Shown here piece after piece: positions 29,629 through 38,523 of a stretch of DNA of 64,000 bases (its first letter is position 1; each line of letters begins with the position of its first letter). A program made the translations under genes and the position numbers. The stretch is from Ensifer sp. USDA 6670 (GTDB taxonomy: Bacteria > Pseudomonadota > Alphaproteobacteria > Rhizobiales > Rhizobiaceae), in contig ATWE01000006.1 in the NCBI GenBank assembly GCA_000421085.1, forward strand, positions 248,001 to 312,000, given 5' to 3'. The notes below the pieces were generated by a model. That model ran no database searches. It worked only from the letters and a program-made list of their open reading frames with translations, and was not told the DNA's origin.

Positions 29629-29730
29629 CGTGATGAAAATTCGAGATTTGCTCGCGGAGCCTACCCTTGCAGGCAGAGCGGCGAATGTTCTCCTTTATGG
29701 TTCAATATGCTTCCGTCATGAAAATTCGAG
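29629..29730. repeat. 17-base direct repeat in the tme-olsB gap
   Basis: CGTGATGAAAATTCGAG 29629-29645 recurs as CGTCATGAAAATTCGAG 29714-29730, one mismatch in 17, with starts 85 bases apart. No coding potential was recognised between them. It may be a remnant of a small duplication or a pair of protein sites. Confidence 0.5.
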
Positions 29731-29746
29731 GTGCAGCGATAGACAA

Positions 29747-30637
29747 TCAGGATACCGACGAGGAGAAGCGCCCCGCATCGGCGCCGTAATAGTTCAGATA
29801 ACGGCCGGAAATATTGCCGATCGGCAGGACGATCAGAACGTCGGTGGTTCGGAACGCTTGATCGACCACCGCCCCCTCGCCGACCATTGCACCGAGCCGC
29901 ATATAGCCCTTGATCAGCGGCGGTAGCGCCGCGAGCGCTTTCTTCGGGTTGATCGCCTCCGGAGGCATCAGGTCCATCGTCCGGTAAAGCTCCGGTCGGG
30001 CGGAAACCACCCACTCGTCGCGGACCCGGACGTTATGATGCAGGAAGGAGAGCGCAAGCGCGTGCTCTTCGGGAACCACGCCCGGAAACGAACCGCAGCC
30101 GAACATCGCATCGATCCCGTGCTTCAGCGCATAGGCCCAATTGCCCTGCCACAGCAGTTCCACCGTGCGCTTGGTGCGATATTGCGGCAGCACGCAGGAA
30201 CGTCCGAGTTCCATGAAGCGCTTGCCGGGATGACGCGAGAGAAGTTCGCCTATTGCAAACTCCGAAGCCGAGTAGAAGCCGCCGCTCCGCTCGGCAACGT
30301 CCTGGCGCAGCAGGCGGTAGGTTCCGACGATCTGCTCCTCCGCATCGCCCTCGATCGATGTATCGAGCACCAGCAGGTGGTCGCAGATCGCATCCCAGCT
30401 GTCGATGTCGCGCTTTCGTCGGTCGGCTTCGGGGGCCACCTGCGCCTTCATCTCCTCGACGAACACCCTGTAGCGTACCGCCTGCGCCGCATCGATCTCG
30501 GCGGCCGAACGGGCAAGGCGGGTCTCGAGATTGGCGATCCGTCCAAGAACATCGGTCGCCGGAGCCGCAACTGCCTTACGGATGTAAGCATCGGAGGTGT
30601 CAACCACGCCCATCGAATCCAGAAGTTCGATCGTCAT
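29747..30637 (-). CDS. olsB: Ornithine-acyl[ACP] N-acyltransferase (ornithine lipid synthesis)
   Basis: OlsB transfers 3-hydroxyacyl from ACP to the alpha-amino group of ornithine, giving lyso-ornithine lipid, which OlsA then acylates. The 296-residue protein belongs to the GNAT-like 'hemolysin' acyltransferase family. It shows the conserved segments YRVFVEEM, GTYRLLR and ELGRSCVLPQYR and the C-terminal PPLIKGYMRLGA common to OlsB. The location downstream of tme in convergent orientation agrees with S. meliloti. Ornithine lipids replace phospholipids under phosphate starvation, but I found no convincing Pho box upstream. Confidence 0.93.
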   Translation of the reverse strand: MTIELLDSMGVVDTSDAYIRKAVAAPATDVLGRIANLETRLARSAAEIDAAQAVRYRVFVEEMKAQVAPEADRRKRDIDSWDAICDHLLVLDTSIEGDAEEQIVGTYRLLRQDVAERSGGFYSASEFAIGELLSRHPGKRFMELGRSCVLPQYRTKRTVELLWQGNWAYALKHGIDAMFGCGSFPGVVPEEHALALSFLHHNVRVRDEWVVSARPELYRTMDLMPPEAINPKKALAALPPLIKGYMRLGAMVGEGAVVDQAFRTTDVLIVLPIGNISGRYLNYYGADAGRFSSSVS

Positions 30638-30755
30638 ATCGTGTCATCCCGAACCGTCATTGCTGCCGGGCTTAGACCACGTTTCTGCAACAACATAGTG
30701 ACACCAGGACAGTATACAACCCCGACCCGGCCCCGGTGCCCCGAAGCGTGGGATT

Positions 30756-33041
30756 CTATCTTGCAACGGGTTCCATGAGGCGGATGACTTCGGCAAGGAG
30801 CCGCTGCGGGTCGGCCGGCTTCGCCAGCACGGCGTCCGCTCCCGCGGCGCGAAGGCGCTCATCGAGATCGCCGCGCGCGTCCGCGGTCAGGACGAGGACC
30901 GGCACCCGCCGCCTGCCTCCGGCCGCCTCCGCTTCACGAAGACGCCGGAGCATGTCGAGTCCATCGCCGCCCGGCATGTTGAGGTCGGTGACGATCAGCG
31001 GCGGCGGGGCGGAACCGGCCGAGCGGAGTGCGGCTTCGAGCGCCTTGAAGTCACCGACGTGATCGACGGCACGCCCGGAACGGCTGAGAACCGACTGCAG
31101 GACGAGTGCATTTACAGGGTCGTCCTCGGCAAGCAGGATGCCGCGAACATCCGCCGTTACCACCGTCGACGCCGGCTCCTCCCGCAGCACCGGTCTGTTG
31201 TCGTTGATCGCGTCGCGTTTCTCCATTCCTCTGAGCCGCCCGAGCAGCACCTCGACCAGCGATCTCTCGCGAAGAGGGCGGATCAGCCAGGCCTCATAAC
31301 CGCCGAGCCGGCTCATCGGATGGCTTGCGCGCTCCTCGGGGCTGATGAGATAGGTTCTGCGCAAACGCAGGCCGGCGATCGCCGGCTCGAGAGCAAGAAG
31401 CTCGCGAAACTGCGCCGCATGGCGGTGATCGACGACGACATCCGTCAGCGGCAGCCGATTGCCGAGCGCGCCAGCGACGACCCGCCCCGCGACGGCAAGT
31501 GTCGAAGCCCGATGGCACGTACCGCCCAGCGTCTCGATCGTGGCGGCAAGCGCCGCCGAGGAGGGCCCCTCGGGCGCCATGACAAGCACCTGTGCACCCG
31601 CCAGAATGCCGCGCCGAACCGGAACGGTCGAGAGACCGGCGCCAGCCATCGGGAAGCGGATCTCGAACCGGCTTCCCGTGCCGGACGTGCTTGTGGCGGT
31701 CAGGCTGCCGCCGAAGGCCTCCATGATCCGCCGGGATATCGCCAGGCCGAGCCCCGTGCCTTTGGCACGCTGGGCGTCGTCGCCTGCCTGCTCGAACTCT
31801 TCGAAAACGCGCGCGAGCTCGTCGGCGGACATGCCGGGACCGCTATCGTCGATCCGGATGCGCACGGAGCCGTTCTCGATATCGACGGAGACGAAGACCC
31901 CGCCCTTCTCGGTGAATTTCACCGCGTTGCCGACCACGTTGAACAGCACCTGGCGCAGGCGCGCCGCATCGAACAGCATCCGCTCCGGTACCTCGATGGC
32001 GACCGTTGCACCGATCTCGATGTTCTTCTCATGCGCGCGGGGCGACAGCATCTCGACCACGTTCTCGACTGTCTGGCGCAGATCCTCCTGCGACGGACGC
32101 AGCTGGAACCGTCCGACGGCAAGCGACGAAAAATCGATCAGGTCCTCGACCAGTTGAACCAGGGTGTGGCCGGACTGTTGCATGCCGGCGAGATAGTTCT
32201 TCTGCTCTTCCGACAACCGCGTCTCGGCAAGGAGCCGGCTCATGCCGAGGATGCCGGAGAGCGGGGTACGGATTTCGTGACTGACGGTGGCGAGCAGACG
32301 GGACTTCGCCCGGCTCGCCTCCTCGGCGCGCCGCCGCGCCTCCTCCCTCTGGCTCGCCGCCAGCATTTCCTCGGTAACATCGCGGGCGATGCTGTGGCGC
32401 ATCAGTTGGCCGCACGCCGGGTCGCGGACAAGCACGTCGTGCCAGTCGTAGAGCCGCGTGCCTGCGGGCGTATAGATATGCACAAAGTAGCGGTCTGGGC
32501 CCGGCTTCGGCTCGAAGCGCAATCCCAACTCCGCGCAAGTCAGCCCCCGCGCGTTGGCGCATCCGCAAAGCTCATGGAACGCGCCATTGGCCTGCATGAT
32601 CTTGCCGTCAAGGTCGCGGACGATGGCGAGATCGCCCATGGCGTCATGGATCGTCGCAAGGAGCGCCGCGGTTTCAATCCCATGCCATGCGGGGTCCTGC
32701 GCAGTCGCGCCGGCGCCGGCAATCCGCTTCCCGGACGCCTCGTCGCGGCCGGACAATAGCAGGAAGGCGCCGGCCATGCCCCCAGCCGCGATGATCGCCG
32801 GCAGCAGGTGCAGACCCGCGCTCGCACCGACGGCGAGGAGCAGGATTGCCGCAACGATGCCGGCGAGAGCATAGGCGACGCGCGCGACCGGCGCCCCCGC
32901 CGAAAGGTCGCCCAACGACCGGCGCTGCCAGATGACGGCGGTGCCGAGCTTCACCGTGGGCGCCGCTGATGCGGTCCTGCCGGCCCCCGACCCCGTGTCC
33001 GCGCCAGCCCTTATCCGTTCTCGAAACATCCGCTCGCTCAT
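30756..33041 (-). CDS. Hybrid sensor histidine kinase with PAS and two receiver-type domains
   Basis: This 761-residue inner-membrane signalling protein has two membrane segments at about 52-74 and 78-97 and a PAS domain at about 125-230. HisKA follows with phospho-acceptor His255 in ATVSHEIRTPLSG, then HATPase_c at about 360-480 with DSGPGMS and GTGLGLAI. A segment at about 495-610 has the receiver fold pattern but lacks its acidic pocket and has Arg in place of the conserved Lys. A normal receiver at about 635-755 has AEDD, the phospho-Asp in VTDLNMP and the Lys in LAKPAD. The cognate output is unknown and no response regulator lies beside it. Confidence 0.9.
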   Translation of the reverse strand: MSERMFRERIRAGADTGSGAGRTASAAPTVKLGTAVIWQRRSLGDLSAGAPVARVAYALAGIVAAILLLAVGASAGLHLLPAIIAAGGMAGAFLLLSGRDEASGKRIAGAGATAQDPAWHGIETAALLATIHDAMGDLAIVRDLDGKIMQANGAFHELCGCANARGLTCAELGLRFEPKPGPDRYFVHIYTPAGTRLYDWHDVLVRDPACGQLMRHSIARDVTEEMLAASQREEARRRAEEASRAKSRLLATVSHEIRTPLSGILGMSRLLAETRLSEEQKNYLAGMQQSGHTLVQLVEDLIDFSSLAVGRFQLRPSQEDLRQTVENVVEMLSPRAHEKNIEIGATVAIEVPERMLFDAARLRQVLFNVVGNAVKFTEKGGVFVSVDIENGSVRIRIDDSGPGMSADELARVFEEFEQAGDDAQRAKGTGLGLAISRRIMEAFGGSLTATSTSGTGSRFEIRFPMAGAGLSTVPVRRGILAGAQVLVMAPEGPSSAALAATIETLGGTCHRASTLAVAGRVVAGALGNRLPLTDVVVDHRHAAQFRELLALEPAIAGLRLRRTYLISPEERASHPMSRLGGYEAWLIRPLRERSLVEVLLGRLRGMEKRDAINDNRPVLREEPASTVVTADVRGILLAEDDPVNALVLQSVLSRSGRAVDHVGDFKALEAALRSAGSAPPPLIVTDLNMPGGDGLDMLRRLREAEAAGGRRRVPVLVLTADARGDLDERLRAAGADAVLAKPADPQRLLAEVIRLMEPVAR

Positions 33042-33088
33042 GCCCGCGGACTAGCACGGCAAGCCTTCCGAATGGCTTCAGCCGACGC

Positions 33089-33589
33089 CTAAAGTTTTAG
33101 CGAACGCTCCTTTTTCACCTGCAGCAGTTCATCGAGAATAATCGCGCCGGCGCCGACGGTGATGAAACTGTCCGCAAGGTTGAAGACGGCAAAGGACCAG
33201 GTGGCCGTGTAGAACAGGATATAGTCGATGACATAGCCGAAGAGCAGCCGGTCGACGAGATTGCCGAGCGCCCCGGCAATGATCATCGCATAGCCCAGAT
33301 GGGCGAAGAAGCGGTCCTTCGGCGTGCGGCGCCACAGCCAGAGCACGAAGGTGACAACCGCCAGCCGGATGCCGACGATGAACCACCCCTCCATGCCCGA
33401 GAGCATCGAGAAGGCAACCCCGTAATTGTAGGTCCGATAGAGGGCGAGCATCGGCATGACCGGCACGCCCTGCTGGAACGGCAGATACGCCTCCACCAGA
33501 TATTTGATGAACTGGTCGGCGGCGAGCGCGGCCAGGATGAAAAGCGCGATCGGGAGCGGCCGCGAGAAAAGTGTCTGCTCCTGCCTCAT
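33089..33589 (-). CDS. lspA: Lipoprotein signal peptidase (SPase II)
   Basis: LspA cleaves prolipoprotein signal peptides in the inner membrane. The 166-residue protein has four membrane helices. The two catalytic Asp residues lie in [16 protein letters not shown] and FNLADSFI. It acts one step before Lnt, encoded 25 kb away in this window. The start overlaps the stop of the upstream SpoU-type gene by four bases (33586-33589), so translation is coupled. Confidence 0.96.
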   Translation of the reverse strand: MRQEQTLFSRPLPIALFILAALAADQFIKYLVEAYLPFQQGVPVMPMLALYRTYNYGVAFSMLSGMEGWFIVGIRLAVVTFVLWLWRRTPKDRFFAHLGYAMIIAGALGNLVDRLLFGYVIDYILFYTATWSFAVFNLADSFITVGAGAIILDELLQVKKERSLKL

Positions 33590-34446
33590 AGGCCGCCATC
33601 CAGAGACAGGAGATGGCGCCGCGCCTCGAACAGCATGATGCCGGTCGCGATGGCGAGATTGAGCGAATCGGCACGCCCCGCCTGCGGGATGCGGGCGAGT
33701 GCACCGGCCTCACGCGCGAGTTCCACCGGCAGGCCCGCCTGTTCATTGCCCATCAGAAGCACGACCGGCTTCGATTTGTAGTCGATCGTGCGATAGTCGA
33801 CGGAACCCGCCAGATGGGTCGCGACCACCTGAACGCGGGCCGCCCTCTGCCAGCGGATGAAATCCTCCGTATTCGCCCGCGCGATCGGCATGGCGAAAAC
33901 GGAACCCATGGTTGCCCGCACGGTCTCGAGCGAAAAGGGATCGGTGGTTTCGCCGACCAGGATGATCCCGGAAGCGCCGGCCGCGTCGGCGGTGCGGATG
34001 ATGGTGCCGAGATTGCCCGGGTCGCGCACGCGGTCGAGCGCCACATAGGTCTCGCCCTCCTTCGGATGAATATCCTTGAGCGGAGAGTAGCGCTGCTCGA
34101 AAATGCCGACGACCATCTGCGGATTGTCGCGCCGTGTGATGGTGGAGATCACCTTCTCGTTGACTTCGAGGACGAGCCCGCCTCTGGCCACCGCTTTCGC
34201 CGCGACCTGTTCGACCTGAGGCTTGCCCTTCGCCGCCTTGGCATAGACGAGCGTCTTGATCTTCCAGCCGAGATCGAGCGCGTCGATGACGAGCTTCAGC
34301 CCCTCGGCCATGAATGAGCGCGTCTCGTCGCGATGCTTTTTCTGCGTCAGCGCCCGGATATCCTTGACGATCGGATTGGTGAGGCTGGTGACCTCCTTCA
34401 CCTGCCCGACACGTTGCGTGCCGTGGTCGCTTCTGTCGTTGATCAT
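33586..34446 (-). CDS. TrmH/SpoU-family RNA 2'-O-methyltransferase
   Basis: This 286-residue SPOUT enzyme has an N-terminal substrate-binding domain (about 20-110) and the knotted catalytic domain. The SpoU motifs are motif 1 [18 protein letters not shown], motif 2 [10 protein letters not shown] and motif 3 [15 protein letters not shown]. It is probably an rRNA ribose methyltransferase of the RlmB/TsnR type; the exact nucleotide is unknown. It overlaps both neighbours by four bases (34443-34446 and 33586-33589), the middle of a three-gene coupled chain. Confidence 0.9.
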   Translation of the reverse strand: MINDRSDHGTQRVGQVKEVTSLTNPIVKDIRALTQKKHRDETRSFMAEGLKLVIDALDLGWKIKTLVYAKAAKGKPQVEQVAAKAVARGGLVLEVNEKVISTITRRDNPQMVVGIFEQRYSPLKDIHPKEGETYVALDRVRDPGNLGTIIRTADAAGASGIILVGETTDPFSLETVRATMGSVFAMPIARANTEDFIRWQRAARVQVVATHLAGSVDYRTIDYKSKPVVLLMGNEQAGLPVELAREAGALARIPQAGRADSLNLAIATGIMLFEARRHLLSLDGGL

Positions 34447-35600
34447 TTCGGTACCCAGCGGCTGAAGAGAGAGGTGGAGAGTGCGCGGCCCGGTGCTGTG
34501 CCGTCGAGGCCGCCCTCACGGATGATGAGCTCGCCCGATTCCACCCGGCCGCCACGCCCCCTCATGGTCTCGCGCATGAGCTCGTGGATCGAATAGAAGC
34601 TCGCCCGGATCGAATAGGCGGTGAGCACGAGGCCCCGGGCGTCCGGCGACAGGATCTCGCGGCAGATGTCCAGCATCGCAGCCAGGTGATCGAACAATTG
34701 CCATACTTCGCCGTTCGGGCCGCGGCCGAACTTTGGCGGGTCGGTGAGAATGATGTCGTAACGGCTGCCGCGCCGTTCCTCGCGTTGGATGAACTTCATG
34801 GCGTCGTCGCAGATCCAGCGGATCGGCAATTTCTCGGCGCGCGCCAGCACCTGGTTCTCGCGCGCCCAGCCGATCGCCTTTTTGGAGGCATCGACATGGG
34901 TGACCTCCGCGCCCGCCTTGGCCGCGATCAGCGAGGCGACGCCGGTATAGCCGAAGAGATTGAGAACCTTCAGAGGCCGGCCGGCTGCGGCCACCTGGTC
35001 GCGCATCCACGACCAGTGGGCGAGCTGTTCCGGAAAGACGCCGACATGGCGGAAGGAGGTGAACCGGCCAAGGAAATCCGTATCGAGGAGCTGCATCGGC
35101 CAGGTCTCGCCGAGCACCTCGCCCGGGAAACGCCAACGCCCCATGCCGTCTTCTTCGGTATCGCCGGTAAAGACGGCATCGGCTCGCTCCCATATCGATG
35201 CCGGCAGGGCCTTAGGCCAAAGAGCCTGGGCCTCGGGGCGGACGATGCGATAGGGGCCGTATTGCTCGAGCTTCTCCCCATCGCCGCTGTCGACCAGGTG
35301 ATAGCCGGCAGTAGCGGCGGTCTCGAGGATCAGCGGCACCCTCTCGGCCGGCTTCTCGCCGCTTCTCGGCTCGATGCGCCGCGTCGGAGCACTCTCCTGG
35401 ACGGACGGCCGCTCGCTCTTGCGCGGCGCCGCTTTCGGCGGCGCCCCTCCTGCCGCTGCCTTGGGCCCGGTCCTCGTCCCGGGTCCGGCGCCTTTTGCGG
35501 GCGGCAGTCTTTGCTCGTGGCCGCCGCCGCGCGCCTCGGCGCCCCGGCTTTTCGCCGCCGTTACCGATGCGTTCTTCGATCGCCGGTCTTTTTCCTTCAC
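34443..35600 (-). CDS. Class I SAM-dependent methyltransferase (RlmI/RlmK-like, rRNA candidate)
   Basis: This is a 385-residue protein. The first 85-90 residues are low complexity (Lys, Arg, Pro, Ala, Gly) and look disordered and basic, as in RNA-binding tails. The rest is a Rossmann methyltransferase with VLNLFGYTGVASL (SAM motif I) and the catalytic-type DPPKFGRG motif of m5C or base methyltransferases related to RlmI. The GTG start at 35600 has AAGGA upstream. A shorter start inside the tail cannot be excluded, since the basic tail is not needed for the fold. It is the first gene of the chain leading to lspA. Confidence 0.85.
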   Translation of the reverse strand: MKEKDRRSKNASVTAAKSRGAEARGGGHEQRLPPAKGAGPGTRTGPKAAAGGAPPKAAPRKSERPSVQESAPTRRIEPRSGEKPAERVPLILETAATAGYHLVDSGDGEKLEQYGPYRIVRPEAQALWPKALPASIWERADAVFTGDTEEDGMGRWRFPGEVLGETWPMQLLDTDFLGRFTSFRHVGVFPEQLAHWSWMRDQVAAAGRPLKVLNLFGYTGVASLIAAKAGAEVTHVDASKKAIGWARENQVLARAEKLPIRWICDDAMKFIQREERRGSRYDIILTDPPKFGRGPNGEVWQLFDHLAAMLDICREILSPDARGLVLTAYSIRASFYSIHELMRETMRGRGGRVESGELIIREGGLDGTAPGRALSTSLFSRWVPK

Positions 35601-35771
35601 GCGCTGATCCTTGGACTTCGTTCAACCATTCGGCGCAGCCGCTTCGACCGGTTTTCCCGCGCCCTCGCCACGTCCGTAGCATGTTCTGCCTGCAAATAGC
35701 ATCGCCGGTGCTCTTGGCAAAGCCGTTTCCGGTTGCGAAGATCGCCAGCAAGATTGGACGGGAGGACCGGC
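35601..35771. promoter_or_regulatory. Divergent promoter region, methyltransferase / coxG-like gene
   Basis: This 171-base gap between divergent genes must include both promoters. GGGAGGACCGGC forms the RBS of the rightward gene at 35760-35771. No -35/-10 boxes were assigned. Confidence 0.35.
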
Positions 35772-36230
35772 ATGAATATGAGCGGAGAGGAACGTATCGC
35801 GGCTGACCGCGACGCGGTTTGGCGTGGTCTTAACGACCCGGACATTCTGAAGCGATGCATTCCCGGCTGCCAGTCTCTTGAGTTGATATCGCCAACCGAG
35901 CTTGCGGCCGTGGTCAAGATAAAGATCGGCCCGGTTTCCGCATCCTTCAACGGCACGGTCGTTTTGTCGAACCTCAATCCCCCCGCGAGCTACACCATAT
36001 CCGGCGAGGGCAAGGGCGGAATAGCAGGCTTCGCCAAGGGCGGCGCCGACGTCACGCTACTGGACGAGGGCGCGGAAACCGTGCTGCGCTACGACGTCAA
36101 GGCGGAGATCGGCGGCAAGCTTGCACAACTTGGCTCGCGCCTCGTCGATTCGACGGCGCGCAAGCTCGCCCAGCAATTCTTCGCGGATTTCAACCTGGCC
36201 GTCAGCGGCGAGGCCGAGGCGGCGAGCTGA
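35772..36230 (+). CDS. CoxG-like SRPBCC protein (carbon monoxide dehydrogenase subunit G family)
   Basis: This 152-residue protein carries the SRPBCC/CoxG helix-grip fold. It starts MNMSGEERIAADRDAVWRGL and has the family's LKRCIPGCQSLE segment and the C-terminal amphipathic stretch around LARKLAQQFFADFN. ATG 35772 has GGAGG and is preferred over an upstream start. CoxG proteins anchor or assemble Mo-containing CO dehydrogenases. No coxSML genes are near, so here it is a stand-alone relative of unknown function. It ends 27 bases from the convergent LapA-like gene. Confidence 0.85.
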   Translation: MNMSGEERIAADRDAVWRGLNDPDILKRCIPGCQSLELISPTELAAVVKIKIGPVSASFNGTVVLSNLNPPASYTISGEGKGGIAGFAKGGADVTLLDEGAETVLRYDVKAEIGGKLAQLGSRLVDSTARKLAQQFFADFNLAVSGEAEAAS

Positions 36231-36257
36231 GGGCTCGCTGCACGTTCAGCACCGATC

Positions 36258-36602
36258 TCAGCCTTGCGGCGCAGGCAGGCTCGCTTGCGTCGCCAGCTTC
36301 TCCGCCTGGCCGCGCTGCTTTTCTGCCTCGCGATGCCATTTCAGCGCCTCGTTGGCCTCGTTGCGCGCGCGACGCCGATATTTGCCCTGAGTGAACCAGG
36401 TCACGGCGGCGCCGAGCACGAGACCGAGAATGACGGCGAGAAACAGAAATACGAAAAACGGAGCCGAGATCGAAAGCACGCTGTCGGCGGGATTGAATGG
36501 ATTCAACGCAAGCGTTGCCGTCTGGCGGTTGGCCACGCTCAAGACGATCAGCAGCACTCCGAGCGGCACGAAGACGACGATATTGATGAGTTTCTTGAGC
36601 AT
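36258..36602 (-). CDS. LapA/DUF1049 family membrane protein
   Basis: This 114-residue protein has two membrane segments (about 5-24 and 45-68) followed by a short charged, coiled-coil-like C-terminal tail (RRRARNEANEALKWHREAEK). The pattern matches the lipopolysaccharide assembly protein A (LapA, YciS) domain. In E. coli LapA works with LapB in controlling LpxC turnover; here LapB is not adjacent. It lies just downstream of ihfB on the minus strand. Confidence 0.85.
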   Translation of the reverse strand: MLKKLINIVVFVPLGVLLIVLSVANRQTATLALNPFNPADSVLSISAPFFVFLFLAVILGLVLGAAVTWFTQGKYRRRARNEANEALKWHREAEKQRGQAEKLATQASLPAPQG

Positions 36603-36626
36603 GCACCCGCTCCGACCAGAATGTTA

Positions 36627-36675
36627 ATGCATGTCGCCCGGAAATGTGGGGCGGCTTCGCGACAACGACATGCAT
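36627..36675. repeat. Inverted-repeat element between ihfB and lapA-like gene
   Basis: ATGCATGTCG 36627-36636 and CGACATGCAT 36666-36675 are perfect 10-base inverse arms around a 29-base GC-rich centre. The following bases (to about 36731) resemble a common rhizobial repeat that begins CGACATGCATAA. It is a short non-coding palindromic unit. Confidence 0.55.
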
Positions 36676-36761
36676 AAGAATAATGACATAAAGCGGGCCG
36701 CATTGTTTCGATCGAAGAGCGACACGCTTATGAAGCGGAGAGCCGCACGATCCCGCGGATC

Positions 36762-36786
36762 TCGGCGCCCGCGCGAGAGGCGCCGA
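36762..36786 (-). terminator. Hairpin after ihfB
   Basis: TCGGCGCC 36762-36769 and GGCGCCGA 36779-36786 form a perfect 8-base stem, 20 bases past the ihfB stop on the minus strand. There is no U run; it is possibly a transcript-end hairpin. Confidence 0.4.
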
Positions 36787-36805
36787 TTTCTGCGCACTTC
36801 GTTCG

Positions 36806-37117
36806 TCAGTCGTCTTCGCCGTTGTTGTTGTCGTTCATGCCCGGATTGAGCCGCTCACGCAGTTCCTTGCCGGTCTTGAAGAACGGCACCCACTTTTCTT
36901 CGACGAAGACGGAATCGCCGGTGCGCGGGTTGCGGCCGGACCGCGATGGCCGGTTCTTGACCGAGAATGCGCCGAAGCCGCGCAGCTCCACCCGGTTGCC
37001 GGCAGCAAGCGCGTCCGTGATCTCATCGAGTACCGCGTTGACGATGTTCTCGACATCGCGGTGGTAGAGATGCGGATTGCGCGCCGCCACAATCTGCACC
37101 AGCTCTGACTTGATCAC
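36806..37117 (-). CDS. ihfB: Integration host factor beta subunit
   Basis: IhfB pairs with IhfA to bend DNA at specific sites; it supports sigma-54 promoters, recombination and replication. The 103-residue protein has the DNA-binding arm around GRNPRTGD and the conserved [14 protein letters not shown] loop. The C-terminus carries an unusual acidic Asn-rich tail ([10 protein letters not shown]). The start is GTG 37117 with GGGGGC nearby. The wider neighbourhood contains rpoN, whose promoters often need IHF. Confidence 0.95.
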   Translation of the reverse strand: MIKSELVQIVAARNPHLYHRDVENIVNAVLDEITDALAAGNRVELRGFGAFSVKNRPSRSGRNPRTGDSVFVEEKWVPFFKTGKELRERLNPGMNDNNNGEDD

Positions 37118-37223
37118 GTTCGCCCCCTTGGTTTTTTTGCTTGTTTTGTCTGCGTTTGTGCATTCGGGAAGGCTCGCCTGGAGCTACGGCCTCGTGACGC
37201 GGCTGGCACACGTACCTTCCTCA

Positions 37224-38180
37224 TTACCCTTCAACCTGCCAAACCGAAACAAGACCGTCAAGAAACAACTTGTCCAGGCCGGTCTTTTCGAGGCTCTTCA
37301 TCGTCGGAAAAGCCTCATATCCCAAAGCCTTGACCGATTCGGCAAGCAGCGATCCGAGGCCGAAGGACAGCGCGCCGCGCGGTGCTTCCCAGTCGAGGAC
37401 GGGAAGGTCCTTCGAGACCTTCCGTTCGGCAAGGAACGCCCTGATTTCATCATCGCCGCCGAGCTCGTCGACGAGCTTACCCTCCAGCGCCTGCCGCCCG
37501 GTGAAGATCCGGCCATCCGCAAGGGCGAGTGCTTCGGGCCGCGGCAGTTTGCGCCGCTCGGCCACCAGATCGACGAACCATCCGTAGCTGTCGTCGATCA
37601 TTGCCTGAATCATGGCTCTCGCCTCGTCGCTCGCAGGATGAAACGGCGACGGTTCGGCTTTGAGGGGCCTCGATTTTATCGATTCGAGGGAGACGCCGAG
37701 CTTGTCCATGAGGGTCTTGACCTGCGGATACTGGAAAATGACGCCGATGGAGCCGGTGATCGAGGTCTCCCCGGCAACGATCCGGTCGCCGGCAAGGGCG
37801 ATCAGATAGCCGGCCGACGCGGCAAGCGTGCGCACATCCGAGACCACGGGCTTTTTCTCGGCAACCTTGCGGATGGCCTTGTAGATGACTTCGCCGCCAT
37901 AGGTGGTGCCGCCCGGCGACGAGATCGTCACGATCAGCGCCTTGACGGACTGGTTATCGGCGATCCGCTCCAGCCGCTCGACCAGCTCCCGGTCATCCTG
38001 AATAAGTCCTGTAACGGCGACGCGCGCGACGTGATCGCGCGCACGCTCCGTTACTTCGCCCCAGCCCGAGAAGGCAAACAGCGCGAGGCCGCCGGCGACG
38101 AGAACGGCCACCGCCGCCCAACGCCAGAAGCTCAGCTTTCTGCGCAGGCTGCGGCGGTCGGCAATGGCGAGTTCGTCCAT
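37224..38180 (-). CDS. sppA: Signal peptide peptidase SppA (S49 family)
   Basis: SppA degrades cleaved signal peptides at the inner membrane. The 318-residue protein has one N-terminal membrane anchor (about 20-40). The catalytic Ser lies in SITGSIGVIFQ and the general-base Lys in the segment around SRPLKAEPSPF. This is the short single-domain S49 type. ATG 38180 follows GGAGACACC. The frame is open 17 codons further but without similarity. It is read toward ihfB, 106 bases away. Confidence 0.93.
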   Translation of the reverse strand: MDELAIADRRSLRRKLSFWRWAAVAVLVAGGLALFAFSGWGEVTERARDHVARVAVTGLIQDDRELVERLERIADNQSVKALIVTISSPGGTTYGGEVIYKAIRKVAEKKPVVSDVRTLAASAGYLIALAGDRIVAGETSITGSIGVIFQYPQVKTLMDKLGVSLESIKSRPLKAEPSPFHPASDEARAMIQAMIDDSYGWFVDLVAERRKLPRPEALALADGRIFTGRQALEGKLVDELGGDDEIRAFLAERKVSKDLPVLDWEAPRGALSFGLGSLLAESVKALGYEAFPTMKSLEKTGLDKLFLDGLVSVWQVEG

Positions 38181-38523
38181 AGGTGTCTCCGATTTGTGGT
38201 AAGGGGGTTCTGTCAGTTTCCCACGGAACATGCTATCTGCCTCAGCCGCGGCAAGCTAGGGCAGTCTGCAACGCCGTGCACGGGAATACACGCCGGGCCG
38301 ATGCGAGTTGCTGCATGAAACCCCTTGGGGTTTGACGCGGCATGGAGTAGAGCATGCCCGGCGGAATGGAATATTGCGGCCGGATTGTCTTACAACGCAA
38401 AGTTTGCGCCGCCGCTCCATTGCCGGGCGGCAGCAAGATAACCATATTCGCCATGGCTTACGCCGATGTATGTACATGTATTCCTCGGACTGCCCGAGAT
38501 CAGACGGAACTGACAGGCTCTTG
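38181..38523. other. 343-base region between divergent sppA and lptC
   Basis: It should hold promoters for sppA (minus) and the lptC-lptA-lptB-rpoN operon (plus). The clearest structure is a hairpin, AAACCCC/GGGGTTT at 38318-38333. An in-frame extension of lptC reaches back to 38308 but has no protein similarity. No RNA gene was recognised. Confidence 0.5.

Noticed and set aside
30638-30755. Pho box upstream of olsB
   Set aside because: The only TGTC-like repeats are spaced 8 bases, not the 11 required for tandem PhoB half-sites.
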